64,000 nt of DNA. Source: Nocardia macrotermitis (GTDB lineage: Bacteria; Actinomycetota; Actinomycetes; Mycobacteriales; Mycobacteriaceae). Within the stretch, counting starts at the first letter, position 1, and each line of letters begins with the position of its first letter. The DNA lies in the NCBI RefSeq assembly GCF_009604405.1, contig NZ_WEGK01000002.1:666807-730806 (forward strand), given 5' to 3'. Positions 41,745-49,588 of the stretch are shown here, piece after piece. The position numbers and the translations under genes were made by a program. A model generated the notes under the pieces. The model had not been told where the DNA came from, made no database searches, and saw only the letters and a program-made list of their open reading frames with translations.

Positions 41745-42494
41745 TTATTGAGACTCGGAACTGAGATGGCGGTAGAGGGTGGCGCGTGAGACGCCCAACC
41801 GCGACGCGATCTCGTCGACGGACCCTTCGCCCGCATCCCGCATGCGGCGCGCGTCGGCCACCATCTCGGCGGTCATGACGCCGGGGCGTCCGCGGCCCGG
41901 CGAACGGGGTGCGGAAGGTTCGGATCGCGGTCGTGCCGGGCGGGAGCGCCGGGCCGGTCGCCGATGGCCCAGCAGCCGGGTGATGCCGTCGAGGATCGCG
42001 GCGCGCAGTGCGGCGGCGGGCTGACCGGCGAATATCGTCACCGGATCGCTCAGCGCGGCGTAGACCTGCGCGGCTCGCACGCGGTCGGTGAAATCGGGAT
42101 CGGGTCCGGCAATCAGTTCCTGGGCGGCCAGGGCGAGGTCGCGCATGCGCGCGAAGGCCGCCGGATCGGCAGCGAGCGCCTGATCCTGCATCTGGATCCG
42201 CAGCAGCATGCCGTGCGCCAACGCGACGTCGAGGATGCCCTCGACCACCGCCCAGCATCGGCTCGCCGGATCGTTCAGGGTCCTGGCCGCGGCCACCACC
42301 GCCTCGCTCTCGGTCAGCAGCGGATCCATGAGCGCCGCGACGATATCGCCCTTGCTCGGGAAGTGATACAGCACAGCGGTTTTCGTCAAACCGACGCTTT
42401 CGGCGATCTCCCGGACGGACACCGTCGTGTAGCCGCGCACCGCGAACATCTCCAGCGATGTCTCCAGGATGCGCGCGCGCGAGTTGTCGGCCAT
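41745..42494 (-). CDS. TetR-family regulator with an added C-terminal HTH
   Basis: A 249-residue protein. Residues 1-55 form a TetR HTH (FAVRGYTTVSVREIAESVGLTKTAVLYHF), residues 60-175 the ligand domain, then an Arg/Pro/Ser-rich linker and a second HTH (about 205-245: GRPGVMTAEMVADARRM, SVDEIASRLGVSRATLYRHL) resembling the resolvase/invertase HTH_7 DNA-binding domain. It diverges from the flavin monooxygenase across two TGACC...GGTCA dyads, so it is the likely repressor. The double DNA-binding layout is unusual. Confidence 0.88.
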   Translation of the reverse strand: MADNSRARILETSLEMFAVRGYTTVSVREIAESVGLTKTAVLYHFPSKGDIVAALMDPLLTESEAVVAAARTLNDPASRCWAVVEGILDVALAHGMLLRIQMQDQALAADPAAFARMRDLALAAQELIAGPDPDFTDRVRAAQVYAALSDPVTIFAGQPAAALRAAILDGITRLLGHRRPARRSRPARPRSEPSAPRSPGRGRPGVMTAEMVADARRMRDAGEGSVDEIASRLGVSRATLYRHLSSESQ

Positions 42495-42516
42495 GGTCCT
42501 CGACCCTACCCCTTGA

Positions 42517-42563
42517 CTGACCTCCGGTCAGCCGCGTACCTTCGGAAATCTGACCGTCGGTCA
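42517..42563. promoter_or_regulatory. Paired TetR operators
   Basis: CTGACCTCCGGTCAG (42517-42531) and TGACCGTCGGTCA (42551-42563) share the dyad TGACC-3-GGTCA. Their centres are 33 bp apart (about three turns), placing them on the same DNA face, between the divergent TetR and monooxygenase genes. Confidence 0.8.
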
Positions 42564-42588
42564 ATAATTTTGAGACTGGAGTCGCACA

Positions 42589-43794
42589 ATGAACAACGAA
42601 CGAATCCTCATCTCCGGCGCGGGCATCGCGGGCCAGGCCGCCGCATATTGGTTCTCGCACTTCGGATTTCGGTCGACCGTCGTGGAGCGGGCTCCGGGTC
42701 TGCGCCTTGGTGGTCAAGGGGTCGACGTGCGGGAGCAGGCCATCGAGGTCATCGAGCGGATGGGCCTGGCGTCCCGGGTGCGGGCGGCGGCAGCCGACGT
42801 GCGGGGTATGCAGTTCGTCGATCGTGTGGGCAAACCCGTCGCGCGGATCGATATTCAGCGGGTCAAGGAGAAGATCGACAGCGCCGAGGTGGAGATCATG
42901 CGCGGTGATCTGGTTCGGATGCTGTACGAAATCACCAGTGGGAGTGTGGAATACCGATTCGGTGACGCGATCGTGTCGCTGGATCCCGAGAGCGACGGTG
43001 TCACCGTCGGTTTCGAGCGCGGGCGGTCGGAGCGGTTCGATCTGGTGGTGGGCGCGGACGGGCTGCATTCGGCGGTGCGGCGGTTGGCGTTCGGTCCCGA
43101 TGCGGAGTTCGTGCGCCACATGAATCACTATTTCGCGTTCGGTGACGCCGATGCCGCGCTCGGGCCGGATCGTTGGGTCACCCTGTACAACACGCCCGGC
43201 ACCGTGGCCGGGATCTATCGCTCCGGCAACCACGAACAGGCCAAGGTCTATCTCGGATTCCGCAGTCCCCGTGTGGATTTCGATCCGCGTGACACGACCG
43301 CTGTGCATCGGATACTGATCGATCGCTTCGGCGGCGAAGATGCCTGGCAGGTACGAAACCTGCTCGACAACGCGCTCGCGGACGAGGAGTTGTTCTTCGA
43401 CTCGCTCGCCCAGGTCCACCTGCCGTCGTGGGCGTCCGACCGGATCGTCCTGGTCGGTGACGCCGCCTACTGCGCCTCGCCGGTCTCGGGCGCCGGTGCG
43501 GAACTGGCGCTCACCGGCGCTTACCGTCTGGCCGGAGAACTCGCCGCGGCGAACGGCGGATACCGCAGGGCCTTCGGCGAATACGAGCGCGCGCATGGTC
43601 CGGTCGTCACCGAGAAGCACCGGATCGGCCCGAATCTGCGAATGATGATCCCGCGCACCAGATTCGGCATCGCCGCCCGCAATACGATCACGAGGCTGCC
43701 GATCATGGAATCGCTGGCCGGGATGGAACGCATCATGGCGCCGCGCACCCCGACCCCGCTGCCCGATTACGAGCGGGTGCTCTGCGGGGTGTGA
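42589..43794 (+). CDS. FAD-dependent aromatic monooxygenase
   Basis: A 401-residue group A flavin monooxygenase: ISGAGIAGQAAAYW (GxGxxG, near residues 8-13), VERAPGLRLGGQGVDVR, the mid-protein LVVGADGLHSAVRRL (DG motif) and VLVGDAAYCASPVSGAGAELAL (GD motif). NAD(P)H-dependent hydroxylation of an aromatic or polyketide-like substrate is expected. It is controlled by the divergent dual-HTH TetR through two dyads. A second monooxygenase gene follows 95 bp downstream. Confidence 0.92.
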   Translation: MNNERILISGAGIAGQAAAYWFSHFGFRSTVVERAPGLRLGGQGVDVREQAIEVIERMGLASRVRAAAADVRGMQFVDRVGKPVARIDIQRVKEKIDSAEVEIMRGDLVRMLYEITSGSVEYRFGDAIVSLDPESDGVTVGFERGRSERFDLVVGADGLHSAVRRLAFGPDAEFVRHMNHYFAFGDADAALGPDRWVTLYNTPGTVAGIYRSGNHEQAKVYLGFRSPRVDFDPRDTTAVHRILIDRFGGEDAWQVRNLLDNALADEELFFDSLAQVHLPSWASDRIVLVGDAAYCASPVSGAGAELALTGAYRLAGELAAANGGYRRAFGEYERAHGPVVTEKHRIGPNLRMMIPRTRFGIAARNTITRLPIMESLAGMERIMAPRTPTPLPDYERVLCGV

Positions 43795-43889
43795 GCGCGA
43801 GGGTGCGCCTGCGGTGACGCCCGAACGGTGCATGCGGTCGCAAGGCGGGCGCAAGGGCGGTGCAATGGTCGCCGGTCATCGTCGATGTC

Positions 43890-45017
43890 ATGACTGATTC
43901 GGTAACAATCATCGGTGCGGGACTCGGCGGTTTGATGTTGGCGCGGGTGCTGCACGTGCACGGAATTTCGGCCACGGTGTACGAGGCGGAGACCTCGGCG
44001 ACCGCGCGGGCCCAAGGCGGGATGCTCGATATCCACGACTACAACGGGCAGATCGCGGTGCGTGCGGCGGGGCTGACGGACGAGTTCGAGGGACTGATTC
44101 TCGAAGGGCGCCAAGCGATGCGGTTCCTGGAGATGGACGGCAGGGTGCTGTACGAGAAGGGGGACGACGGGTCGGGCGGGCGGCCCGAGGTGCAGCGCGG
44201 TGAGCTGCGGCAACTGCTGCTCGACGCGCTGCCCGAGGGCACTGTGCGGTGGGGATGCAAGGTGCGGGAGGTGCGCGCGCTCGGTGGCGGGCGGCACGAG
44301 GTGAGCTTCGCCGATGGCGGCACGGTCGTGACGGAACTGCTGGTCGGAGCCGATGGCGCCTGGTCGAAGGTGCGGCCGCTGCTGTCCGACGCCGTGCCCG
44401 AGTACACCGGGATGTCGTGCGTCGAGACGTACCTGTTCGACGCCGACGTCCGGCACCCGGCGACCGCGAAAGTCGTTGGGGGAGGGTCGATGAGCGTGCA
44501 CGGGCCCGACGCCGACCGGCAGATCCTGGCGCACCGGGAACGCGGTGCGACCCTGCACGCGTACGTCATGTTCACCAGGCCGCTGGACTGGTTCGCCACC
44601 ATCGATTTCACCGACGCGGCCGTGGCCACCGAACTGGTCGCGCGCGAATTCGACGGCTGGGCAACGGAAGCCACCGCATTGATCACCGACAGTGACACCG
44701 CGCCCCTGCTCCGCTCCCTCTACACCCTGCCGATCGGACACCGCTGGGAGCGGGTGCCTGGCGTCACCCTGGTCGGCGACGCCGCCCACCTGACCGCCCC
44801 GAACGGCGAAGGCGCCAACCTCGCCATGCTCGACGGCGCCGAACTCGCCCGCGCCCTGGTCGCGCATCCCGACGACGTCGAGGCGGCGCTGGCCGAATAC
44901 GAGCAGGCCATGTTCCCGCGCAGCGCCGCGGTCGAGGACGAGACCGCCATCTTCGAGGAACTGTTCGGCGGTGAGATCCCCGAGGCGCTGGTCGGGCTGT
45001 TCGCGCCGCAGGAGTGA
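43890..45017 (+). CDS. TetX-like FAD-dependent monooxygenase
   Basis: A 375-residue group A flavoprotein: IIGAGLGGLMLARVL, RAQGGMLDIHDYNGQIAVRAAGL, VQRGELRQLLLDALP, LLVGADGAWSKVRP and LVGDAAHLTAPNGEGANLAM. The GGMLDIH...GQ and PNGEGAN segments resemble the Tet(X) tetracycline-inactivating family; this similarity is by eye and does not prove activity. ATG 43890 is chosen. It converges with the SDR gene 4 bases later. Confidence 0.88.
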   Translation: MTDSVTIIGAGLGGLMLARVLHVHGISATVYEAETSATARAQGGMLDIHDYNGQIAVRAAGLTDEFEGLILEGRQAMRFLEMDGRVLYEKGDDGSGGRPEVQRGELRQLLLDALPEGTVRWGCKVREVRALGGGRHEVSFADGGTVVTELLVGADGAWSKVRPLLSDAVPEYTGMSCVETYLFDADVRHPATAKVVGGGSMSVHGPDADRQILAHRERGATLHAYVMFTRPLDWFATIDFTDAAVATELVAREFDGWATEATALITDSDTAPLLRSLYTLPIGHRWERVPGVTLVGDAAHLTAPNGEGANLAMLDGAELARALVAHPDDVEAALAEYEQAMFPRSAAVEDETAIFEELFGGEIPEALVGLFAPQE

Positions 45018-45021
45018 ACAG

Positions 45022-45822
45022 CTAGGCGTTGGAGCCGCGCCAGGCGAGGGTGCCGCCGTCGACCAGCCAGACGACGCCGTTCACGAACAGGGCCTTGTCG
45101 CTGGCCAGGAAGCACAGGAGTTCGGCGATCTCGTCGGGTTCGCCGAGCCGGGGGACGAGCTGGGTGCCGGTGAGTTTGCGCAGGGCTTCCTCGGGGTCGC
45201 CCATGGTGTCGAGATAATCCACCACCATCTCGGTGCCGGTCAGGCCCGGGGCGAGGGCGTTGACGCGAATTCCCGAGGGGGACAGTTCCATTGCCAGGTT
45301 CTTGGTGAGCAGGCCCAGGCCGCCCTTGCTCGCGCCGTAGGCCGTGCAGCCCGGGAAGGCGACGAACGAACCGGTGGAGGCGGTGTTGATGATCGACGGG
45401 TTCCGGGTGCTCGACTTCAGGTACGGCAGTGCGTATTTCGCGCACAGCCAGGGGCCACGCAGGTTGATGCCGAGCACCTCGTCGAACGTCTCCACCGGCA
45501 TATCCGCAAGGGACAGTTGGGAAGTCAGCGCCGTCTCGGTGACGCCGGCGTTGTTGTGCAGCACGTCGATGCCGCCGTAGATCGCGGCGGCACTGGCCAT
45601 CAGCTGCTCGACCTGCTCGGGGTGGCGGACGTCGCACGCGACGAACGACGCCTCACCTCCGGCGGTGCGGATCTGTTCGACCACATCCTTGCCGCGTTCG
45701 GCGCTGGTCCCGGAAACGACGACATTCGCGCCGTATCGAGCGGCAACTCGTGCGCAACCCGCGCCGATACCCTTGGTCGCCCCCGTGATCACGAATGTCA
45801 TATCCGCGAAGTTGTATGGCAT
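45022..45822 (-). CDS. SDR-family oxidoreductase
   Basis: A 266-residue classical SDR: VITGATKGIGAGCARVAARY (TGxxxGIG), NNAG (LHNNAGVTE), catalytic Ser in IINTASTGSFVAFPG and Tyr-x3-Lys in YGASKGG, then LAPGLTGTEM and a WLVDGGTLAW finish. Its stop is next to the convergent TetX-like gene stop. The substrate is unknown. The upstream region carries a 10-bp hairpin (45851-45876). Confidence 0.92.
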   Translation of the reverse strand: MPYNFADMTFVITGATKGIGAGCARVAARYGANVVVSGTSAERGKDVVEQIRTAGGEASFVACDVRHPEQVEQLMASAAAIYGGIDVLHNNAGVTETALTSQLSLADMPVETFDEVLGINLRGPWLCAKYALPYLKSSTRNPSIINTASTGSFVAFPGCTAYGASKGGLGLLTKNLAMELSPSGIRVNALAPGLTGTEMVVDYLDTMGDPEEALRKLTGTQLVPRLGEPDEIAELLCFLASDKALFVNGVVWLVDGGTLAWRGSNA

Positions 45823-45850
45823 GCCTTGTCCTTCAACATGAAAAGCCAGT

Positions 45851-45876
45851 CAGCGCAGCCTCATCGGGCTGCGCTG
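45851..45876 (-). terminator. Hairpin upstream of the SDR gene
   Basis: CAGCGCAGCC (45851-45860) and GGCTGCGCTG (45867-45876) are perfect complements with a 6-base loop. It may terminate transcription entering from the sigma/DoxX debris, or lie in the SDR leader. Confidence 0.5.
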
Positions 45877-46005
45877 GCGCTGAGCTTACACACGAATCGG
45901 ACATGCGCGAGGTCGGGGAAATCTCGTTACCTGCGTTTCCTTGCCGGTAACTCTCTCGTTGCCGAATTGATTGATATGCAAGGAGTTCCGACTCTTGCGT
46001 GAGCC

Positions 46006-46283
46006 CTATCGGTATGAGTAGCGGAAGACCGGGACGTCGAGCTTGCGGCTCGCCGGACGCAGCGCCCACGATGCCACGGCGCAGGCCGCGAGTGCGCCGG
46101 TCTCGAACAGGTGGGCCGCCGCCGAGCCGTGCGCGACATGTGCGGCGAAAGCGCCGGTGAGGTCGAAAAACATGCCCGCATAGGCCCATTCCTTCATCAC
46201 CGGGAACCTCGGCGCGAGAATCGCCATGGCGCGAGGACTTTCCAGAATGGTCATGACATAGTTCGGATAACCAACTCCGTCAT
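46006..46283 (-). pseudogene. C-terminal fragment of a DoxX-family membrane protein
   Basis: The minus frame gives GYPNYVMTILESPRAMAILAPRFPVMKEWAYAGMFFDLTGA split over the fragment, then HFETGALAACAVASWALRPASR-like sequence: the last two or three membrane helices of a DoxX protein. The N-terminal helices are missing and the frame runs directly into sigma-factor sequence of another frame at about 46280. A downstream ATG could still produce an 82-residue piece, but a functional protein is unlikely. Confidence 0.7.
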
Positions 46284-46510
46284 GCCCGCTGCGGTGCCGC
46301 TGATGTGCAGCAGGTCAGCGATGCGCCTGAGGTGCGGATCTGCCTGCGGCGCATCAGATCCAGGCATAGGCGGGTGATTGCGGTGGTGGGCAGCGCGGGC
46401 GGGTCCTCGACCGTCTCGACCCGCGACAGGCGCAGCCACGCCTCCTGTGCCACGTCGTCCGCGTCGGCGTTCGTGCCGAGGACACGGGTCGCGATCGCGG
46501 TCAGCCCGGG
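46280..46510 (-). pseudogene. ECF sigma-factor fragment
   Basis: The minus strand reads LTAIATRVLGTNADADDVAQ, EAWLRLSRVETVEDPPALP and TTAITRLCLDLMRRRQIR, which is sigma-70 region 2 of a SigJ/RpoE-like ECF sigma factor (DADDVAQEAWLRL is the diagnostic part). Region 4 and the SnoaL-like tail are gone; the sequence is joined to a DoxX remnant. There is no start codon before the homology. Confidence 0.7.
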
Positions 46511-46705
46511 CGTTCGGTCTCGAGTTCGGACTCATTCGTGGCCTCGTCCTTGCGGCTGGCACGTCGAGGTCCAATTCTGTTGTGTCGCACGGGCGCATTG
46601 GCGCTGCCGTCGACTGCTCCGGACCGGAAGCGGCGGCCCATCCTGTGGTAAGTGCGGTCGATTGTCGGGTAGTGCCTTTGGGTCGTGTACGGCAGCATGG
46701 TTGGT

Positions 46706-46849
46706 ATGGAGTTGATCATCTCTGATGAGTTGCCGTCGGTGGGCGGTCGTGTGGTGGGGTGCGGCTGGATTGGGTTGGCGTCCGGGTGGATGTCGATGAG
46801 GGGCGAGCGGGTTGAGGTTGGGGAGGTGGGCGGATGTCCGGGGTGGTGA
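46706..46849 (+). CDS. Small ORF overlapping the Smr gene
   Basis: A 47-residue frame MELIISDELPSVGGRVVGCG ending EVGEVGGCPGW. It overlaps the Smr-like gene by 16 bases. No convincing Shine-Dalgarno precedes ATG 46706. The codon pattern looks coding and the overlap suggests coupling, but this is a tentative call. Confidence 0.35.
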   Translation: MELIISDELPSVGGRVVGCGWIGLASGWMSMRGERVEVGEVGGCPGW

Positions 46850-47085
46850 CTGTTGACCTGCATCCGGTGTTTCGTAGTGATCGGGATATCGATAATGCGG
46901 TGCGGTCGGCGTTGTTCCGGGCGGCGGGGCAGCGGGCGACGCTGGTGGAGATCATTCCGGGGAAGGGGGCGGGGACGTTGAAGAAGCGGGTGTTGGGGTT
47001 GTTGCGGCAGCCGCATATGCGGAAGTTGTATCGGAAGGTCGAGGTGGATCCGAAGAACGAGGGGCGCATTCTGATTCATCTGTGA
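46834..47085 (+). CDS. Small Smr-domain protein
   Basis: An 83-residue stand-alone Smr-like domain: TVDLHPVF (DLH motif), an internal helix VRSALFRAAGQRATLVEIIPGKG (the HGKG-type loop appears as PGKGAG), LKKRVLGLL, and a C-terminal GRILIHL strand. Smr domains bind or nick nucleic acids (MutS2 and RNA-endonuclease contexts). The usual HGxG is changed to PGKG, which may weaken catalysis. GGGGAGGTGGG precedes ATG 46834. Confidence 0.8.
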   Translation: MSGVVTVDLHPVFRSDRDIDNAVRSALFRAAGQRATLVEIIPGKGAGTLKKRVLGLLRQPHMRKLYRKVEVDPKNEGRILIHL

Positions 47086-47132
47086 ACGCGGGTGCGGCGT
47101 GAGGGAGGTTTCATCGCAACGTAACGTGCGGA

Positions 47133-47151
47133 ATGTTCATCCCATCAACAT
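47133..47151. promoter_or_regulatory. Operator copy 1 (ATGTTCAT-CCC-ATCAACAT)
   Basis: A 19-bp dyad with 7 of 8 arm positions paired, ending 20 bases before the AtzH-amidase ATG. It matches the perfect dyad at 51329-51347 in 15 of the 16 arm bases. Proposed site of the XRE-cupin regulator encoded at 50526-51212. Confidence 0.7.
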
Positions 47152-47171
47152 TGCGGACTAGCGTTCGGGCG

Positions 47172-48764
47172 ATGAGCTACCCGGATGACTTCGACAGCGG
47201 ACTGCGCGCGGCCTTCCTGCGTTACGAGCGGGCGCTCATGCGGAACGATCTGGTCGAGCTCGACGCGCTCTTCGCGGCGGGGGAGCGGCCGATTCGCAGC
47301 GATCCCGCCGTGACGTTGGCGGGACATCGGGCGATTTCCGAATTCCGCTCGGGCCGGGGTGGGGCGCCGCCGCGCGAGTTGGTGCGGGTGCATGTGCGGA
47401 ATCTCGGTCCGGACCGTGCGGCCGTTGTCGCCGAGACGCGGCGGGGCGATGGGGCGCGCGGTATTCAGACGCAGGTGTGGGAGCGTTCGGGCGACGGCGT
47501 GTGGGCGATTGCCGTGGCGCACGTATCTGCCAGTGCTGCAACAGATCCCAGTCTCCCAATCGCGAGTGATGTGGGGGTATGGCGGGTGCTGCCAGAGGTG
47601 GAAGCGTCCTTGATTGGTGAGGGGCAGCTGGGGCATGCGCGGGTGGCGGTGAAGGATTTGTTCGCGGTGGCTGGGTATGCGGTTGGGGCGGGTAATCCGA
47701 CGTGGTTGGCGGAGGCTGCGATTGAAGTCGAGCATGCTGACGCGGTGGCCGCATTGTTGGGGGCCGGGGCTAATGTGGTCGGTATTGCGGCTACGGATGA
47801 GTTGGCATTTTCGCTCAGCGGAGTCAACGGGCACTACGGGGTGACGCCGAATCCAGTTGCACCGCAACGAATCTGTGGCGGTTCGAGTAGTGGCCCGGCA
47901 GCCGCTGTCGCGGGTGGGCTGGCCGATATCGGACTGGGTACCGACACTGCCGGATCGATTCGGGTACCGGCGTCGTATTGCGGTCTCTATGGGTTGCGCA
48001 CCACGCACGGTGCGGTGTCGCTCGGCGGTGTGGTGGGGTTGGCGCCGAGTTTCGACAGCGTCGGGCTGCTGACTCGCGACCCGGAGTTGCTCGCGCGTGC
48101 TGCCGCGGCGTTGTTGCCGGGGCAGCGGTCCGTGCCGATCCGAACCATCCTGGTGGCACCGCAGCTGTCGGAACTGCTCGAACCCGATGCACACCAATCA
48201 TTTACAGCTGCGGTGCAGGCATTGACCATGCGGCATGCGGCGTCCGGTGGCGAGTTACCCGCACCTCGGCCGACCGAACTACCACTGCCCGAAGGTATCG
48301 GCATCGACGAGGCACTGGGTGCTTTCCGGACGGTGCAACTCGCCGAAGCGTGGCGTATGCACGGGAACTTCGTCGAGGCTCATCCCGACGCACTGACCCC
48401 CGATGTCGCCGCGCGATTCCGTGCCGGACGCGACATCGATGCGGCGACGGAAGCTGTTGCCCGGCAACTGATCAGCGAGATACGCAAAGGCTGGCACGAT
48501 CTCTTGCAGCCCGGCGTGGCGCTGGCATTGCCATCGGCGTCGACGGCCGCCCCGCGGATCGATACCGACCCGGAGCAGATGGAGATCGTGCGCCAGGCGA
48601 CGTTGCGGCTGACCTGCCACGCCTCGCTGGCGGGCCTACCCGCGCTATCGATTCCGCACGCACAGTCGGGCGATCTGCCGGTCGGCGTCTGCCTGCTGGC
48701 CGGGCCACACCAGGACACCAGCCTCACCGAGTTCGTCGCGAAACCCCTTGTGGAACAGGACTGA
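47172..48764 (+). CDS. AtzH-like domain fused to an amidase
   Basis: A 530-residue fusion. Residues 1-125 are an AtzH/DUF3225 (SnoaL-like) domain: LRAAFLRYERALMRNDLVEL, LAGHRAISEFRSGRG, QTQVWERSGDGVWAIAVAHVS. The rest is an amidase-signature enzyme that lacks much of the usual N-terminal part: Lys161 (ARVAVKDLF), the Ser pair in CGGSSSGP (238-239) and nucleophile Ser262 in DTAGSIRVPA. In cyanuric-acid catabolism AtzH helps the amidase AtzE act on a carboxybiuret intermediate, so the fusion suggests a small N-carbonyl amide substrate. ATG 47172 is chosen because the longer start lies in the operator. First gene of a two-gene unit. Confidence 0.85.
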   Translation: MSYPDDFDSGLRAAFLRYERALMRNDLVELDALFAAGERPIRSDPAVTLAGHRAISEFRSGRGGAPPRELVRVHVRNLGPDRAAVVAETRRGDGARGIQTQVWERSGDGVWAIAVAHVSASAATDPSLPIASDVGVWRVLPEVEASLIGEGQLGHARVAVKDLFAVAGYAVGAGNPTWLAEAAIEVEHADAVAALLGAGANVVGIAATDELAFSLSGVNGHYGVTPNPVAPQRICGGSSSGPAAAVAGGLADIGLGTDTAGSIRVPASYCGLYGLRTTHGAVSLGGVVGLAPSFDSVGLLTRDPELLARAAAALLPGQRSVPIRTILVAPQLSELLEPDAHQSFTAAVQALTMRHAASGGELPAPRPTELPLPEGIGIDEALGAFRTVQLAEAWRMHGNFVEAHPDALTPDVAARFRAGRDIDAATEAVARQLISEIRKGWHDLLQPGVALALPSASTAAPRIDTDPEQMEIVRQATLRLTCHASLAGLPALSIPHAQSGDLPVGVCLLAGPHQDTSLTEFVAKPLVEQD

Positions 48765-48767
48765 TGG

Positions 48768-49526
48768 ATGACACGCAACACCTGGACACTGTCCCCCGAC
48801 CACGCCGATCTGCGTCGCCCGGAACGTCCCGCACGCCCCCTGACCATCCCGGCCGCCCCGCAGCGGCTGACCCTCGACCTCGCCCGGACCGCACTCCTGG
48901 TGATCGATCTGCAAAACGATTTCTGTCATCCCGACGGCTGGCTGTCGGGGATCGGAGTCGATACGACGCCGACCACGAGCGCGGTCACGGGCGTGCGTGA
49001 GTTCCTGCCGGTACTCCGGGCAGCCGACGTGCCGATCGTCTGGGTGAACTGGGGCAACCGCCCGGACCGCGCCAACCTTCCACCCGGCGTACTGCACGTC
49101 TACGACCCGGCAGGTGCAGACACTGGAATCGGAAGCCCTGCAACTACTTCCAGCACGGCAGTACTCCAGGAAGACAGCTGGGGAGCCGCCATAGTAGACG
49201 AACTCGACTCGGCCACAACAGATATCCACATCGACAAATATCGAATGAGCGGATTCGTGGACACCGCACTGGATTCGGTACTGCGCAACCTGCGCGTGGA
49301 CACCCTGCTCTTCGCCGGAGTCAACGTCGACCAATGCGTCCTGGCAACCCTCATGGACGCCGCCAACCTCGGCTACGACGTAGTACTGCTCACCGACGCC
49401 GCAGCCACCACCTCACCCGCGTACTGCCTCGACGCGACCATCTACAACGTCCGCCAGTGCTTCGGATTCACCGCCACTGCCAGCGATTTAGCCGATGCGA
49501 TGGCCGAACACAGCCCTGCGCAGTAG
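48768..49526 (+). CDS. Isochorismatase-type cysteine hydrolase
   Basis: A 252-residue protein with the Asp-Lys-Cys triad: Asp47 (LLVIDLQNDF), Lys157 (IDKYRMSGF) and Cys190 (VNVDQCVLATL). The length and the N-terminal ~40-residue extension resemble biuret hydrolase and RutB (ureidoacrylate amidohydrolase) more than phenazine-type isochorismatases. It follows the AtzH-amidase by 3 bases, so the two are co-transcribed, and together they would suit stepwise hydrolysis of linear ureides from a ring-opened heterocycle. The substrate is inferred only. Confidence 0.88.
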   Translation: MTRNTWTLSPDHADLRRPERPARPLTIPAAPQRLTLDLARTALLVIDLQNDFCHPDGWLSGIGVDTTPTTSAVTGVREFLPVLRAADVPIVWVNWGNRPDRANLPPGVLHVYDPAGADTGIGSPATTSSTAVLQEDSWGAAIVDELDSATTDIHIDKYRMSGFVDTALDSVLRNLRVDTLLFAGVNVDQCVLATLMDAANLGYDVVLLTDAAATTSPAYCLDATIYNVRQCFGFTATASDLADAMAEHSPAQ

Positions 49527-49554
49527 CTTTCACACCTGGATAGTCGCTGCGATA

Positions 49555-49583
49555 GCCCGGCCACCCCTCATCGATGGCCGGGC
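49555..49583. terminator. Bidirectional terminator hairpin
   Basis: A perfect 9-bp inverted repeat GCCCGGCCA (49555-49563) and TGGCCGGGC (49575-49583) lies between convergent units ending at 49526 and 49589. Confidence 0.75.
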
Positions 49584-49588
49584 CACTC

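Noticed and set aside
46501..47079. 192-codon minus frame over the Smr gene
   Set aside because: Pro/His/Thr-rich antisense; the plus strand has the DLH-containing Smr domain with GGAGG upstream.
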